Positions 18,320 to 28,086 of a stretch of DNA of 64,000 nt are shown here, in pieces. This DNA is from Moanibacter sp964542645 (GTDB taxonomy: Bacteria; Verrucomicrobiota; Verrucomicrobiia; Opitutales; UBA2987). The notes under the pieces are model-generated. The model did no database searches and was not told the DNA's origin. It saw only the letters and a list, made by a program, of their open reading frames with translations. The position numbers and the translations under genes were made by a program. The stretch's first letter is position 1, and the number at the start of each line of letters is the position of its first letter. The DNA lies in NCBI GenBank assembly GCA_964542645.1, contig CAZIUG010000015.1, positions 558,001 to 622,000 of the forward strand, written 5' to 3'.

Positions 18320-18349
18320 CTTTAGATTGGGATTAAGCGTAACTATGAA

Positions 18350-21300
18350 ATGTTAACACAAGCAACTTTACTTTCTCGACTTACAGGCTTTCAAACACCA
18401 TTCATTAAGTCTAATGACATGCCGGACCTAGGTTACGACCCATCCTCTCTACCCAGAGAACTTAATCGCCACTATATTGCCGCCTGCGATGATGACATAG
18501 CTTTGATGTTGGAAAGGGTTGGGGCAAGCTCTCTTGAAGAACTATTCAATCACATTCCGACAAATTGCCTTTTTACTAGTCCCCCATCGCTTCCAAGGGA
18601 GTTGCTCTATGAAGAGATCCAAGAGAAATTCCAAGCGATAGCAGACAGGAACGATACTAGATCCTCGTTTCTCGGCGATGGTCTACCGCACTATAAAGTG
18701 CCTGACATTGTTCCATTTGTCTCCTCAATTCGAAATCTCACCACCACCTACACTCCCTACCAGCCTGAGCGAAGCCAAGGCACCCTGATTAGCCACTGGA
18801 TTTACCAGTGCCTGCTCAGTATGTTAACCGGATTCGAAGCGATTAATTCCTCCCTCTACGACAGAGCCACCGCGATCTATGAGGCGATCTGTGCATCAAT
18901 TCGACTTAGCCGGTCAGCTAAAACAGCGATTGTTCCAGAAGCGCTCTACCCAGGAGACATGCAGGTAATTGATACCCTCGCAGTCGATACCGCTGTAGAA
19001 ATTGTAAAGCTACCCTTGGATCCTTTAACTGGATGTATCCCTCTTGGAGAATTGCAGAATGCCATCAATGATTGCGGTAATTCCCTGGCCTGTATCGTCT
19101 TTCCCCAAATAAACACCTTCGGTTTGCTTGAAGATGTCGATGCTCTTACCGATATATGCCACAAAACCGGTTCACGCAGCATCGCCGTGGTGGACCCAAT
19201 GTTGCTATCCACGGGTGGCCTCAAGCCACCCAGCGAATTCGGCTCCCAAGGAGCCGACTTCATCGTCGGAGAGGCCCAACATCTAGCTACACCGCCCAAC
19301 TTCGGGGGACCTGGCCTTGGACTATTTGGGACGCGTTTTAATCCCAAACACAGGAAAGAAATACGCTTCACTCCTGGCCGCTATGTAGGGAAAGCCAAAG
19401 ATCTAGCCGGTCGAGACTGTCGCGTGATGGTCCTCTCAACTCGGGAGCAACATATAAGAAGAGAAAAGGCGACTTCCAATATCTGCTCGAACCAGGCTTT
19501 TATTGCCACAGCAGTTGGGGCCTCTATACTCGCCCGAGGCGAAAAAGGAATGACCTCGTCTTGTTACAAAGCACAAGAGCAAGCCCACCGTGCAGCCAAG
19601 ATTATCACCGCGGTGAACGGTGTCTCTCTAGCTTTTCCCAAAAGACATTTCTTCAATGAGTTCGTCGTTGAGATTCCTGGGAGAACCAAAGATCTCATTG
19701 ATAAAGGTAGACTCTACAATATGCACATCGGGGTCGATGTTTCAGACCGAATTAAAGGTAACCGGAACCTCCTTAAGATCTCCTTTTCCGATCGGGACTG
19801 CAACATCGAGAAACTCTCCAAATTGTTTGGGGAACTCTATGGCAGCCTAAAGTATAGTATATCGGTTCCGAAGATTCCTTTAAAATACCTACGCTCTCGA
19901 CCAGTCGGTCTACCTCAATTTGAGATCGATACGATCAAATCTTACTATCTACGACTTGGTGAGCTTAACGTCAGCCCCGATGATGCTTGCTATCCCCTCG
20001 GTTCCTGCACGATGAAATATAATCCCTACCTGAATGACTGGGCGGCATCTCTTCCCGGTTTTCAAGATACTCATCCTCAGGCACCTATTGAAGATGCGCA
20101 GGGCTCACTTGAGGTGCTCTACGAAATTCAGGAGTGGTTCAAAGGCATCACAGGACTTGATGGAGTAACTACTCAACCCGTTGCAGGAGCACAGGGGGAG
20201 TTAGTCGGGCTTAAGCTCTTTCAGGCTTATCATCGTGATCGAGGAAGTAATCGCCGTGATATTGTCCTGATTCCGGAAACTGCTCACGGAACCAACTTTG
20301 CCACCGCTACAATGGCTTCCTTCGGCCTTAACTTGGAAAAAGAGGAAGAGTCGGGAATTGTTTTCCTAAGAACAGGGAAGGACGGGACCATCGATCTTGA
20401 TGATCTCCGGAAAAAGACTGCGCGTTACGGCGAACGCATATGTGGGATCATGTTTACTAATCCCAATACCAGCGGTATCTTTGAAAAAGAGTTCAAGACT
20501 ATCGCTGACTGTATCCATCAGACTGGAGGTCTTGTCTTCATGGACGGGGCTAATCTCAATGCCATCGCCGGTTGGGTCGACCTAGGCAAAGCTGGGGTTG
20601 ATGCCGTTCACAGCAACCTGCATAAGACCTGGACCATTCCCCATGGGGGGGGAGGCCCAGGCGATGCTATCGTCGCAGTCAGCAAGCATTTAACTGATTT
20701 TCTTCCTGGAATGCAGGTTGAGAAAAAGAACGGCCAATTTTCCTTTGTTCGCCCTCCTAAGAGCATTGGGTCCTTTCATCGACACTGGGGAAATTTCGGT
20801 CACAAGGTTCGTTGCTATAGTTACCTACTCCGCCTTGGAAGAGAGGGAATCAGACGTATGTCCGCAGTCGCAGTTCTCTCAGCTCGGTATCTTTACGAGA
20901 TTCTCAAGGAAATCTACCCTACCCTACCCAAAGGAGCTGAAAATATTCCACGAATGCACGAATTCATCCTTTCTCTAACTCCATCTGATTTCGATTACCT
21001 CGATAAATTCGGCATCCCCAAACCCGCTGCTATAACTAGGCTTGGGAAGCTCTTTCTCGATTTTGGTTTTCACACCCCGACCGTGGCCTGGCCCGAAGCT
21101 TACGGAGTAATGATAGAACCAACCGAAAGTTTTCGTAAAGAGGAACTAGACCGTTTCGCCGATGCTCTCAAAACTATCATGAATCTAGTTCGAGAAGTCC
21201 CTGAAACTCTGGTCGGCACTCCTTACTTTACTCCAGTTGATCGCATAGACGAAGTTGACGCTAATCGTAACCTTTGTCTCTCCGAACCCCTTTCCTCACT

Positions 21301-21409
21301 TCCACCACTTCACATCAATCGGATCTCTCCCCAAAACATAGCCCAGATGTCCATCAGCGAAATTCGTGATCGAATTATTACCGCCTCGGAATTAAACTCT
21401 CAAAAGTGA
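18350..21409 (+). CDS. gcvP: Glycine dehydrogenase (decarboxylating), GcvPA-GcvPB fusion
   Basis: 1019-residue P-protein of the glycine cleavage system: PLP-dependent decarboxylation of glycine onto the H-protein. The first half resembles subunit 1 (HYIAACDDDIALMLERVG, TAYTP-like TTTYTPYQPERSQGTL, LYDRATA) and the second half subunit 2 (CYPLGSCTMKYNP, ETAHGTNFATA, DGANLNAIAGW, NLHKTW with the PLP Lys, PHGGGGPG). Two-subunit P-proteins are usually separate genes; here they are one chain. The first 40 residues extend beyond the usual start, and an internal Met at residue 24 (18419) is an alternative. gcvT, gcvH and a glycine riboswitch were not found nearby. Confidence 0.93.
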   Translation: MLTQATLLSRLTGFQTPFIKSNDMPDLGYDPSSLPRELNRHYIAACDDDIALMLERVGASSLEELFNHIPTNCLFTSPPSLPRELLYEEIQEKFQAIADRNDTRSSFLGDGLPHYKVPDIVPFVSSIRNLTTTYTPYQPERSQGTLISHWIYQCLLSMLTGFEAINSSLYDRATAIYEAICASIRLSRSAKTAIVPEALYPGDMQVIDTLAVDTAVEIVKLPLDPLTGCIPLGELQNAINDCGNSLACIVFPQINTFGLLEDVDALTDICHKTGSRSIAVVDPMLLSTGGLKPPSEFGSQGADFIVGEAQHLATPPNFGGPGLGLFGTRFNPKHRKEIRFTPGRYVGKAKDLAGRDCRVMVLSTREQHIRREKATSNICSNQAFIATAVGASILARGEKGMTSSCYKAQEQAHRAAKIITAVNGVSLAFPKRHFFNEFVVEIPGRTKDLIDKGRLYNMHIGVDVSDRIKGNRNLLKISFSDRDCNIEKLSKLFGELYGSLKYSISVPKIPLKYLRSRPVGLPQFEIDTIKSYYLRLGELNVSPDDACYPLGSCTMKYNPYLNDWAASLPGFQDTHPQAPIEDAQGSLEVLYEIQEWFKGITGLDGVTTQPVAGAQGELVGLKLFQAYHRDRGSNRRDIVLIPETAHGTNFATATMASFGLNLEKEEESGIVFLRTGKDGTIDLDDLRKKTARYGERICGIMFTNPNTSGIFEKEFKTIADCIHQTGGLVFMDGANLNAIAGWVDLGKAGVDAVHSNLHKTWTIPHGGGGPGDAIVAVSKHLTDFLPGMQVEKKNGQFSFVRPPKSIGSFHRHWGNFGHKVRCYSYLLRLGREGIRRMSAVAVLSARYLYEILKEIYPTLPKGAENIPRMHEFILSLTPSDFDYLDKFGIPKPAAITRLGKLFLDFGFHTPTVAWPEAYGVMIEPTESFRKEELDRFADALKTIMNLVREVPETLVGTPYFTPVDRIDEVDANRNLCLSEPLSSLPPLHINRISPQNIAQMSISEIRDRIITASELNSQK

Positions 21410-21808
21410 CAAGACAGCACCAGCCTTGAACCATCTAACTTTAAGACTATGGTCTAATATATTATTGGGAGATGTCCCTTGGCAGGGAATCGTTCTTTTT
21501 TATCGATAAGGGGACGCCTGTCTGTCTTTGAAGGTACCATAAGTATTAGAAAAGCCTAAGACCACAACATTTCCAACTGTACCAATCAGCACTTGGATCA
21601 CATGAAGTCGGAAGACAAGGCAACCAAGTTGCCAGACCAAATATACAGGGACTAAAAACAATTCCGATCCTGCTACCACCGTTACGTTAAATACATGATT
21701 AAGTCGTACGTGAAGCAGACTAAGTCACATCAAGAGTATAGTAAATTAGAAACAGAGATAACACAGTTGCCTTCCTCTTATCTAGCTAGTTAACTAGGAT
21801 TAACACAA
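21410..21808. other. Intergenic region after gcvP
   Basis: 399 bases with no gene recognised. A tight hairpin GGCAAC-CAA-GTTGCC occurs at 21619-21633 but has no T tract. The promoter of the FAH-family gene should lie in the right-hand part. Confidence 0.35.
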
Positions 21809-22645
21809 ATGAAAATCTACCGAACCCTTGATTCTACTTTCTTGAATCTTGAAGATAATTGGTACCGTTTGGAATCGTTTTCCCTCGACAATTTGTTTAG
21901 TTCCGATGCACCGAGGGATCGATTATTCGATCTTGCAAGAAGAGAACACAGCATATCTCCACAAGAATCCCCTCTACGAGGAACTATATTACCCCCCGTC
22001 GGAAGCCAGGAAATCTGGGGTGCGGGCGTCACCTACTTTAAAAGCCGGGAAGCGCGAATAGAGGAATCGGAATCGGCCAAGGGAGGCGATTTCTACGACA
22101 AAGTCTACTATGCCGAACGTCCTGAACTCTTCTTTAAGGCAAATGCCCACCGTGTTGTTGGACACAGGGATCAGGTTGCAATACGTAGAGACTCTTCTTG
22201 GAACGTGCCGGAAGCAGAACTTACGTTGGCAATCAATCAACATGGTGAAATTTTTGGTTATGCAATCGGAAACGATATGAGCTCTCGAAGTATAGAGGGC
22301 GAGAATCCACTCTATTTGCCCCAGGCGAAAGTCTACGAACGGAGCTGCTCCATCGGGCCTTGCCTCTGTGTTCCTGAGTCTCCACCCCCACCTTCCACTA
22401 TCATCTCCCTCTGTATCTCTCGTGATGGGACTGTGGTCTTCTCAGGCGAGACAACTCTATCTCAGATGAAACGCCAACTCGTTGAATTGGTAGAGTACCT
22501 TTTCCGACAAAACCCTTTCCCAAACGGTGCCTACCTTATGACCGGAACTGGAATCATTCCCGATTCTGATTTCACTCTTACAAGTGGGGACGAGATCTCC
22601 ATGACCATCGACTTTATTGGCACGCTGGAAAATACCGTCGGGTAG
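21809..22645 (+). CDS. Fumarylacetoacetate hydrolase family protein
   Basis: 278-residue cytoplasmic enzyme with the FAH fold in its C-terminal two thirds. VPEAELTLAINQHGEIFGYAIGNDMSSR (here split: VPEAELTLAI, GYAIGNDMSSR) contains the Glu and Asp metal ligands, and GENPLYLPQAKVYERSCSIGP is characteristic of the subgroup that includes 2-keto-3-deoxy sugar acid dehydratases. LMTGTGIIPDSDFTL and GDEISMTID complete the site. A role in sugar-acid breakdown is likely but the substrate is not determined by sequence; no pathway partners are adjacent. Confidence 0.85.
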   Translation: MKIYRTLDSTFLNLEDNWYRLESFSLDNLFSSDAPRDRLFDLARREHSISPQESPLRGTILPPVGSQEIWGAGVTYFKSREARIEESESAKGGDFYDKVYYAERPELFFKANAHRVVGHRDQVAIRRDSSWNVPEAELTLAINQHGEIFGYAIGNDMSSRSIEGENPLYLPQAKVYERSCSIGPCLCVPESPPPPSTIISLCISRDGTVVFSGETTLSQMKRQLVELVEYLFRQNPFPNGAYLMTGTGIIPDSDFTLTSGDEISMTIDFIGTLENTVG

Positions 22646-22925
22646 TATAAAGGCTAAGCGCCGATAAACCTTCACTCTTAACGGAGGAACAGTTTTGTCT
22701 ATGCCCGGCCCCATGAGACAAAGACTCATGAAAGGCCACGCCACAGCCATGACTTTTACAAGATTTAAATGGGTTCGCCTGGCCAAGTAACCAGAAGACT
22801 TGAAGCCAGAAATAAAACGCTACCATTTACCCTTTAACAGGTATGGTATGCCTTAAAATCAGAAATGGGATTAGCGTCTTTCACACCGAGAAACGGTTGT
22901 ATGAGAATATGTCCCTTCAAAATCC

Positions 22926-23360
22926 CTATTCAACCGTAATATCTATACTGTGCGACATCGTGTTCCCAAACGACCGGTGGTTCGCATCCGCAAATTGCAG
23001 AGTCAATTTATACTTTCCAGGTTCCAAGTCTAACTCCGCTTCCGTCTGGCCCGCCCCAAAATGTCGATTAATATCGTCATTCGGAATCACAGCTCCCTTC
23101 GGATATTTTGGCCCAATGTTCACCAGGATATGATGATGACCTGTACCATCAACCACCCCTTCAGATATTGGTCGAACCTCCATTCCATTTACCCCCATCA
23201 TAACCCTCACCGGACTTGACACAGTGGCCCCATCCAAGGGTTCGATAAAAAAAACTTGCGGCGGCACCTTTTGTTCTGACTCCGGTGCCGAACAACCTAA
23301 GAGTGAAAAAAGATAGATTATGAGAAAACAACAAATCCTAAACATTTGGATAGGGATCAT
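22926..23360 (-). CDS. DUF4399 lipoprotein
   Basis: 144 residues. The signal peptide ends in the lipobox LLGC near residue 22. The mature part is DUF4399: VFFIEPLDGATVSSPVRV, DGTGHHHILVN, INRHFGAGQTEAEL, PGKYKLTLQFADANHRSFG. The conserved His cluster suggests metal binding, but no function is established. Convergent with the FAH-family gene; a CATGAG/CTCATG hairpin (22712-22730) lies in the gap. Confidence 0.85.
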   Translation of the reverse strand: MIPIQMFRICCFLIIYLFSLLGCSAPESEQKVPPQVFFIEPLDGATVSSPVRVMMGVNGMEVRPISEGVVDGTGHHHILVNIGPKYPKGAVIPNDDINRHFGAGQTEAELDLEPGKYKLTLQFADANHRSFGNTMSHSIDITVE

Positions 23361-23475
23361 AGATTAAGGCCCAGAACTCGACCGCAGGGGTTATCCAGTA
23401 TTTTATGCACCACTGCTCAGCAACTAACAGAATTATCGGAAAGGTTACTTGCAATAAGAAAATATAATTAACCCT

Positions 23476-23754
23476 TCACTTAATTATGAAGCCGCGGAAG
23501 GACGATGGCCGAATCTCCGAACGATATTCGACATTTCTTATGAATGGCTCAAGCTGCTCTTCGATTTCCGCCCGAAATCCAGTCACCTCTTCTTCAAGAC
23601 CTTCTGCTTCCACGAGAACACGTCCGTCGGGCAAATTTTTTACATACCCTGAGACCTCGAAACCCTTTGCCAACTGCAAGGTATGGTAGCGAAACCCTAC
23701 CCCCTGCACCCTGCCTGAAAAGTGAAGAATTATGCGATGGACAGTATCACCCAT
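23476..23754 (-). CDS. acyP: Acylphosphatase
   Basis: 92-residue enzyme hydrolysing acyl phosphates. The catalytic Arg is in GRVQGVGFRYHT and the Asn in YVKNLPDGRV. The frame runs 56 codons further upstream, but family length and alignment put the start at ATG 23754 (MGDTVHRII). No strong ribosome-binding site is visible. Confidence 0.88.
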   Translation of the reverse strand: MGDTVHRIILHFSGRVQGVGFRYHTLQLAKGFEVSGYVKNLPDGRVLVEAEGLEEEVTGFRAEIEEQLEPFIRNVEYRSEIRPSSFRGFIIK

Positions 23755-23930
23755 GTCAACGAGACTAGATTTCACCTTGGAATATGACGAGATCAAAAAC
23801 TGTAGGCGAAGGTTGCGTCCAACATCTCGCCCTTTGCTATTTCCAAAAGAACAAGCTAAGCTAAATTCTCGAATTTTGTTGCATTCCCGACCAGGCATAC
23901 CAGATTCCAGTTCTACTTGCACTCTTTGCG

Positions 23931-24644
23931 ATGAGAAGCTTTGAGAACGAAGGCGATTTCGAGGGAGATTGGGAAGATAAAGGTGAGATCGCTTGGGGAG
24001 AAGGCGAGTGGCGAAAGTATCTCTCTAAATCCAGGGACGAAGTTGAGAGATTTTTAGCCTACTACATGGAATTCCAAGACGACACCGAGCGCTTGGACAA
24101 AGTTGCTTGTCTCATGGGCTGGGATTCCGAAGAATGGCTAGGGACTGAGTCCATGCTTCTCTCTGGAAGTGGGAAGGACTCTATTCAACCCCGAAAGTTT
24201 GAAGAGGACGATCTTGATGAAGACATTAATGGTGATCCATATACCCTGCATCGTCATCCCGTATACGTCGCAACACAGGCACTGTATTTAAAAATAAGAA
24301 GGCATTGGGAAGAAATTCTGGCCAGGGATGCTGATCGTATTCCGCAAAAGACAATTTGGAAAACCTCAGATAGTCTCCGTATAGGCGAAAACAACGCGAT
24401 TCTGGCGATTTCCTCTTTAGATATGGGTGATTTCTCTCTGGCTGTATGTCACTTAAAGTCAGCTCTTAGCGCGATTAATGAGACTCTTGAAACGCAGCTA
24501 GCGCTCTCCCGAAATTTACTCAATAAAGCGGTTTATCTCCATGATTCCTGTTGTGTATGCCTCTTCGACCTAAGAGAGATTTGGCTCCGAACGATTAGAG
24601 ATTCACGCGAACAGGCGAACCACTATTTCGGAGAAAACGAGTAG
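23931..24644 (+). CDS. Hypothetical protein, acidic N-terminus
   Basis: 237 residues, family not recognised. The first 35 residues are rich in Asp, Glu, Gly and Trp; a second acidic patch (EEDDLDEDINGD) is near residue 92. The rest looks helical, with phrases such as HPVYVATQALYLKIRRHWEEIL and SLDMGDFSLAVCHLKSALSAINETLE suggesting a helical-repeat or four-helix domain; no signal peptide or membrane segment. Base composition and codon use match the neighbours, and the frame is complete with a sensible start, so it is probably real. It is divergent from acyP and convergent with hppA, so context gives no role. Confidence 0.65.
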   Translation: MRSFENEGDFEGDWEDKGEIAWGEGEWRKYLSKSRDEVERFLAYYMEFQDDTERLDKVACLMGWDSEEWLGTESMLLSGSGKDSIQPRKFEEDDLDEDINGDPYTLHRHPVYVATQALYLKIRRHWEEILARDADRIPQKTIWKTSDSLRIGENNAILAISSLDMGDFSLAVCHLKSALSAINETLETQLALSRNLLNKAVYLHDSCCVCLFDLREIWLRTIRDSREQANHYFGENE

Positions 24645-24777
24645 ATTTGATTTCCCATTAACTCGTCGGCCATCAAACCTGCTCGGAAACTTTGCAAACT
24701 CTCTAGGAAGATATTCGCACAAGATATTAGGCTCTTTTTGCGTTTTCACTAACTAGGCGGAAAAACAACTCAAATTC

Positions 24778-26970
24778 CTAAAGAATTGAGTAAGCCACCG
24801 TTACCCCAGCCAATGCGATCGATACCATGCTCATCAATTTGATGAGGATGTTGAGACTAGGACCAGAAGTATCTTTGAAGGGATCGCCCACCGTATCGCC
24901 GATAACCGTCGCCTTATGTGCATCGGACCCTTTACCTCCAAGATTTCCTTCTTCAACGTATTTCTTGGCGTTGTCCCAAGCTCCTCCCGAATTAGCCATG
25001 AAAACTGCGAGGACGAAACCAGAACAGAGTCCACCCGTGAGGAGACCAATAACTCCTGCCGGGCCGAAAAGAATACCCGTTATAACCGGGGTTCCCACGG
25101 CAACGAGAGATGGCATAAGTATCTCCCTCTGAGCGCCACGGGTGGATATCTCCACACATCGGGCGTAATCCGGTTCAGCATCACCCTCCAATATCCCGGG
25201 AATCTCTTTGAACTGCCTTCTAACCTCCTCTACCATCGATGAGGCAGCCCTACCTACTGCATTCATGGTGAGCCCACAGAACAGAAAGGCCATCAACGAG
25301 CCAAGGAAGACTCCGACCAGCACCACCGGATTAATCAATGTGATCTGAAAATAGTTGATGAAATCATAAAAAGAAGCGCTCTCCAAGGGAATCTCTCCTC
25401 CGTCCGGCATCTTTAATATTCCCCCCTCCTTCGCTAAGGCAGCTTTCAATTGTTCAATATAGGACGCCAACAATGCCAAAGCGGTCAAAGCTGCCGATCC
25501 AATAGCAAAGCCTTTGCCTATTGCAGCAGTTGTGTTTCCCAATGCATCTAACGCATCGGTTCGCTCTCGAACCTGCGGATCGAGCCCACTCATTTCAGCA
25601 TTTCCTCCTGCATTATCGGCAATAGGACCATAAGCATCTGTCGCTAAGGTAATCCCAAGGGTCGACAACATACCAACAGCTGCAAAACCAATTCCATACA
25701 ATCCCATTGAGATATTACTGAAATTAAAGCCAGAGGAAAAAAGGTATGCTAGAATAATTCCTGAGGCCACCGCCACAACGGGGATTACAGTTGATATCAT
25801 TCCGGTCCCAATACCTGAAATGATAACGGTCGCTGGACCTGTCTCTGAACTCTCGGCTATACCCCGTGTCGGCTTGAAAGAGTGAGAGGTGTAGTGCTCT
25901 GTTGCCTTACCTATAACGATTCCAACCACCAGACCCGTTACAATCGCGGCCCAGAGCCCAAGGCTGTTCTCAATGCCTAGGAGTCTCAAAAGCAGATAGG
26001 AACCAATCACGACTAAGATTGCACTTGTGTTAATCCCTCTGTCGAGGGCATGTAACAGCGCTCTTTGATCAGCCCCCTCTTTCACTCTCACAAAATAGAC
26101 ACCAAGCACCGAGAGTAGAGCACCTAATCCTGCTACCAACATCGGTGCAATCACCGCTTTGACCTGCAAATCAGGGAAGTCAATAAAAGCAGCCGCTCCC
26201 AATGCTGCTGTGGCTAGGATGGATCCACAATAGGACTCAAACAGATCGGCACCCATTCCGGCAACATCGCCGACAAAATCTCCCACATTATCGGCAATAA
26301 CAGCCGCATTTCTTGGATCATCTTCCGGTATACCGGCCTCAACTTTCCCTACCAAATCAGCTCCTACATCAGCCGCTTTCGTATAAATTCCTCCTCCCAC
26401 ACGAGCAAAAAGTGCCTGAAGAGAGGCTCCCATTCCATAGCTTAGCAGAATAGTCGTCACAATAAGCAGATTCCTCCCACCTTCCTCTCCCCCAATCGGG
26501 TAAAGACGCACCAGCACAGCAAACCAAACACATATTGCCAGAAGACCCAACCCCACAACGGAAAGTCCCATAACCGCACCGCTGCGAAATGCGACCCGCA
26601 GTCCGTGGTCAAGCGAATTCTGAGCCGCTCTGGCAGTACGACTAGCGGCATGGGTCGCCGTTTTCATCCCAAAAAATCCAGCTAATCCCGAAAAAAAGCC
26701 CCCCGTAATAAAAGCAAGCGGAGCCAGAGGATGTTGTACTTTCAATCCGAAGGCAAGAAACACAAACACAATCAAGAGAAGTAGGAAAACAATCACCACA
26801 ACCTTGTACTGTTGCCGTAAATAGGCATGCGCTCCCGCAGTAACGTGGGCAGCGATGGTCTTCATGCGCTCGGTCCCCTCATCCTCCGCTTTCATTTGCC
26901 GGAAGAAATTCCAAGCGAAGAACAAAGTAATTACAGCAGCAATAGGGGCAATCCAAAATATAGGTTCCAT
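24778..26970 (-). CDS. hppA: Membrane-bound pyrophosphatase, K+-dependent type ion pump
   Basis: 730 residues with about 16 membrane helices; couples pyrophosphate hydrolysis to H+ or Na+ export. The substrate site is intact: DVGADLVGKVEAGIPEDDPRN (split: DVGADLVGKVE, GIPEDDPRN), DNVGDFVGDVAGMGADLFESY region, DNAGGNAEMSGL and DTVGDPFKDTSGPS. The sequence GNTTAAIGKG has Ala where K+-independent enzymes have Lys, so it should be K+-dependent. Whether it pumps H+, Na+ or both cannot be told safely. The position usually Asn or Cys in DNVGDxVGD is Phe. Monocistronic in appearance. Confidence 0.96.
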   Translation of the reverse strand: MEPIFWIAPIAAVITLFFAWNFFRQMKAEDEGTERMKTIAAHVTAGAHAYLRQQYKVVVIVFLLLLIVFVFLAFGLKVQHPLAPLAFITGGFFSGLAGFFGMKTATHAASRTARAAQNSLDHGLRVAFRSGAVMGLSVVGLGLLAICVWFAVLVRLYPIGGEEGGRNLLIVTTILLSYGMGASLQALFARVGGGIYTKAADVGADLVGKVEAGIPEDDPRNAAVIADNVGDFVGDVAGMGADLFESYCGSILATAALGAAAFIDFPDLQVKAVIAPMLVAGLGALLSVLGVYFVRVKEGADQRALLHALDRGINTSAILVVIGSYLLLRLLGIENSLGLWAAIVTGLVVGIVIGKATEHYTSHSFKPTRGIAESSETGPATVIISGIGTGMISTVIPVVAVASGIILAYLFSSGFNFSNISMGLYGIGFAAVGMLSTLGITLATDAYGPIADNAGGNAEMSGLDPQVRERTDALDALGNTTAAIGKGFAIGSAALTALALLASYIEQLKAALAKEGGILKMPDGGEIPLESASFYDFINYFQITLINPVVLVGVFLGSLMAFLFCGLTMNAVGRAASSMVEEVRRQFKEIPGILEGDAEPDYARCVEISTRGAQREILMPSLVAVGTPVITGILFGPAGVIGLLTGGLCSGFVLAVFMANSGGAWDNAKKYVEEGNLGGKGSDAHKATVIGDTVGDPFKDTSGPSLNILIKLMSMVSIALAGVTVAYSIL

Positions 26971-27146
26971 CTATCTAAAAAATGAAATTATAATTCTAAA
27001 AGCTCGAGATATTAGGAAAATGCGAGAGAGTTCATACAGAAAGCCTCATAAACCTTCCTAGGCTAGAGCTAACAGTCTCGACGCAGCGAACAATCTTCGC
27101 TCTCAGTTTGTCAAGTCTGATTATGATAACGGTGTCTCTCTTTTGA

Positions 27147-28001
27147 CTATCGAACCTGCAGCCGAACTTCTCCAAGGCTACCGAATCTACCAACATACTC
27201 TCCTTTTTCTACAGGCATTAGACCTCCTATCGCTCCCGTCAACAAAACCATCCCCGGTTCTAATGTCCAACCCTTCGATAGGACGTGATTCGCTAGCCAC
27301 AGCGCTGCCATCCAAGGATCACCCATTACCTCATTTCCTTTCCCTTGGTTAACTAACGAACCGTTCTTTAAAAGACCGACTTCAACTTCTCTCAAGACAA
27401 CATCCCGCTGAGCTATACGCTCACCCACTACGAACCCAACAGCCGAAACGTTCGCCGCCACAAGATCTATCAATGTGAGTTTTTCTTGATTCCTGAACCC
27501 TAAATCCGGCAACTCCAATGCCGGTGCGATCCAGTTTATTTTCCTCTTGAGATATTTGATTTTGGAAATCGGACGACGAATTGGTTTACCCACGATAAAT
27601 GCAATTTCGGTTTCGATCATTAACTTCTGATGGTGGGCCAAAATCACCTCGGCCCGGGAACCCAAGTCCATCGTTTCAAGGAGAACTCCTGACAACGGCT
27701 CGGCCGATTGAAACCGGTCTCTCCCAGATTTACTCGTAAGCCCCGCCTTAAAACCGACTACCCTACTCTCGCCCCGAATTCCTTCAACGAATTTTTTCTG
27801 AATCTGATAAGCCTCATGAAGAGTGATTCCCGGCACTGAAGTCGAGATCAAGGGCAAGAGCCTCCCATCTCGAAACGCCCAAATTAATGATTTGATACCT
27901 TCCTCTTCTTGGCTCTTCAAAGGTGTGAGTAAGACTAACCCAACAATTGAGAGTACCGATCCAGTTTTCTGAATCTCTTTTTTCAAACTGCACTTTAGCA
28001 T
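27147..28001 (-). CDS. 2-keto-4-pentenoate hydratase-like protein with signal peptide
   Basis: 284 residues, MhpD/HpaH branch of the FAH-fold superfamily: ETEIAFIVG carries metal-binding Glu residues, ALELPDLGF and VGFVVG follow, then GDPWMAALWLANHVLSKG and GMVLLTGAIGGLMPVEKGEYV. Cytoplasmic relatives hydrate dienoates in aromatic meta-cleavage. Unusually, residues 1-32 look like a signal peptide: basic start, hydrophobic GSVLSIVGLVLLTPL, then a polar stretch. No later Met could serve as start before the domain, so export is the simplest reading. 145 bases separate it from hisS... the hisS stop lies beyond its start region, so it may have its own promoter. Function unknown. Confidence 0.75.
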   Translation of the reverse strand: MLKCSLKKEIQKTGSVLSIVGLVLLTPLKSQEEEGIKSLIWAFRDGRLLPLISTSVPGITLHEAYQIQKKFVEGIRGESRVVGFKAGLTSKSGRDRFQSAEPLSGVLLETMDLGSRAEVILAHHQKLMIETEIAFIVGKPIRRPISKIKYLKRKINWIAPALELPDLGFRNQEKLTLIDLVAANVSAVGFVVGERIAQRDVVLREVEVGLLKNGSLVNQGKGNEVMGDPWMAALWLANHVLSKGWTLEPGMVLLTGAIGGLMPVEKGEYVGRFGSLGEVRLQVR

Positions 28002-28086
28002 TTTTACCTGCTGCTAGTGTCCAATGCTTACCTAGGGCTCTATGGGATTAATGATTTGATAACCTGAAATCTGATTTTCATCAGGC

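Noticed and set aside
18320..18349. Glycine riboswitch before gcvP
   Set aside because: Only 30 bases separate nth and gcvP, too short for one.
22712..22730. CATGAG/CTCATG hairpin between the FAH-family and DUF4399 genes as a terminator
   Set aside because: Stem is short and no T tract follows on either strand.
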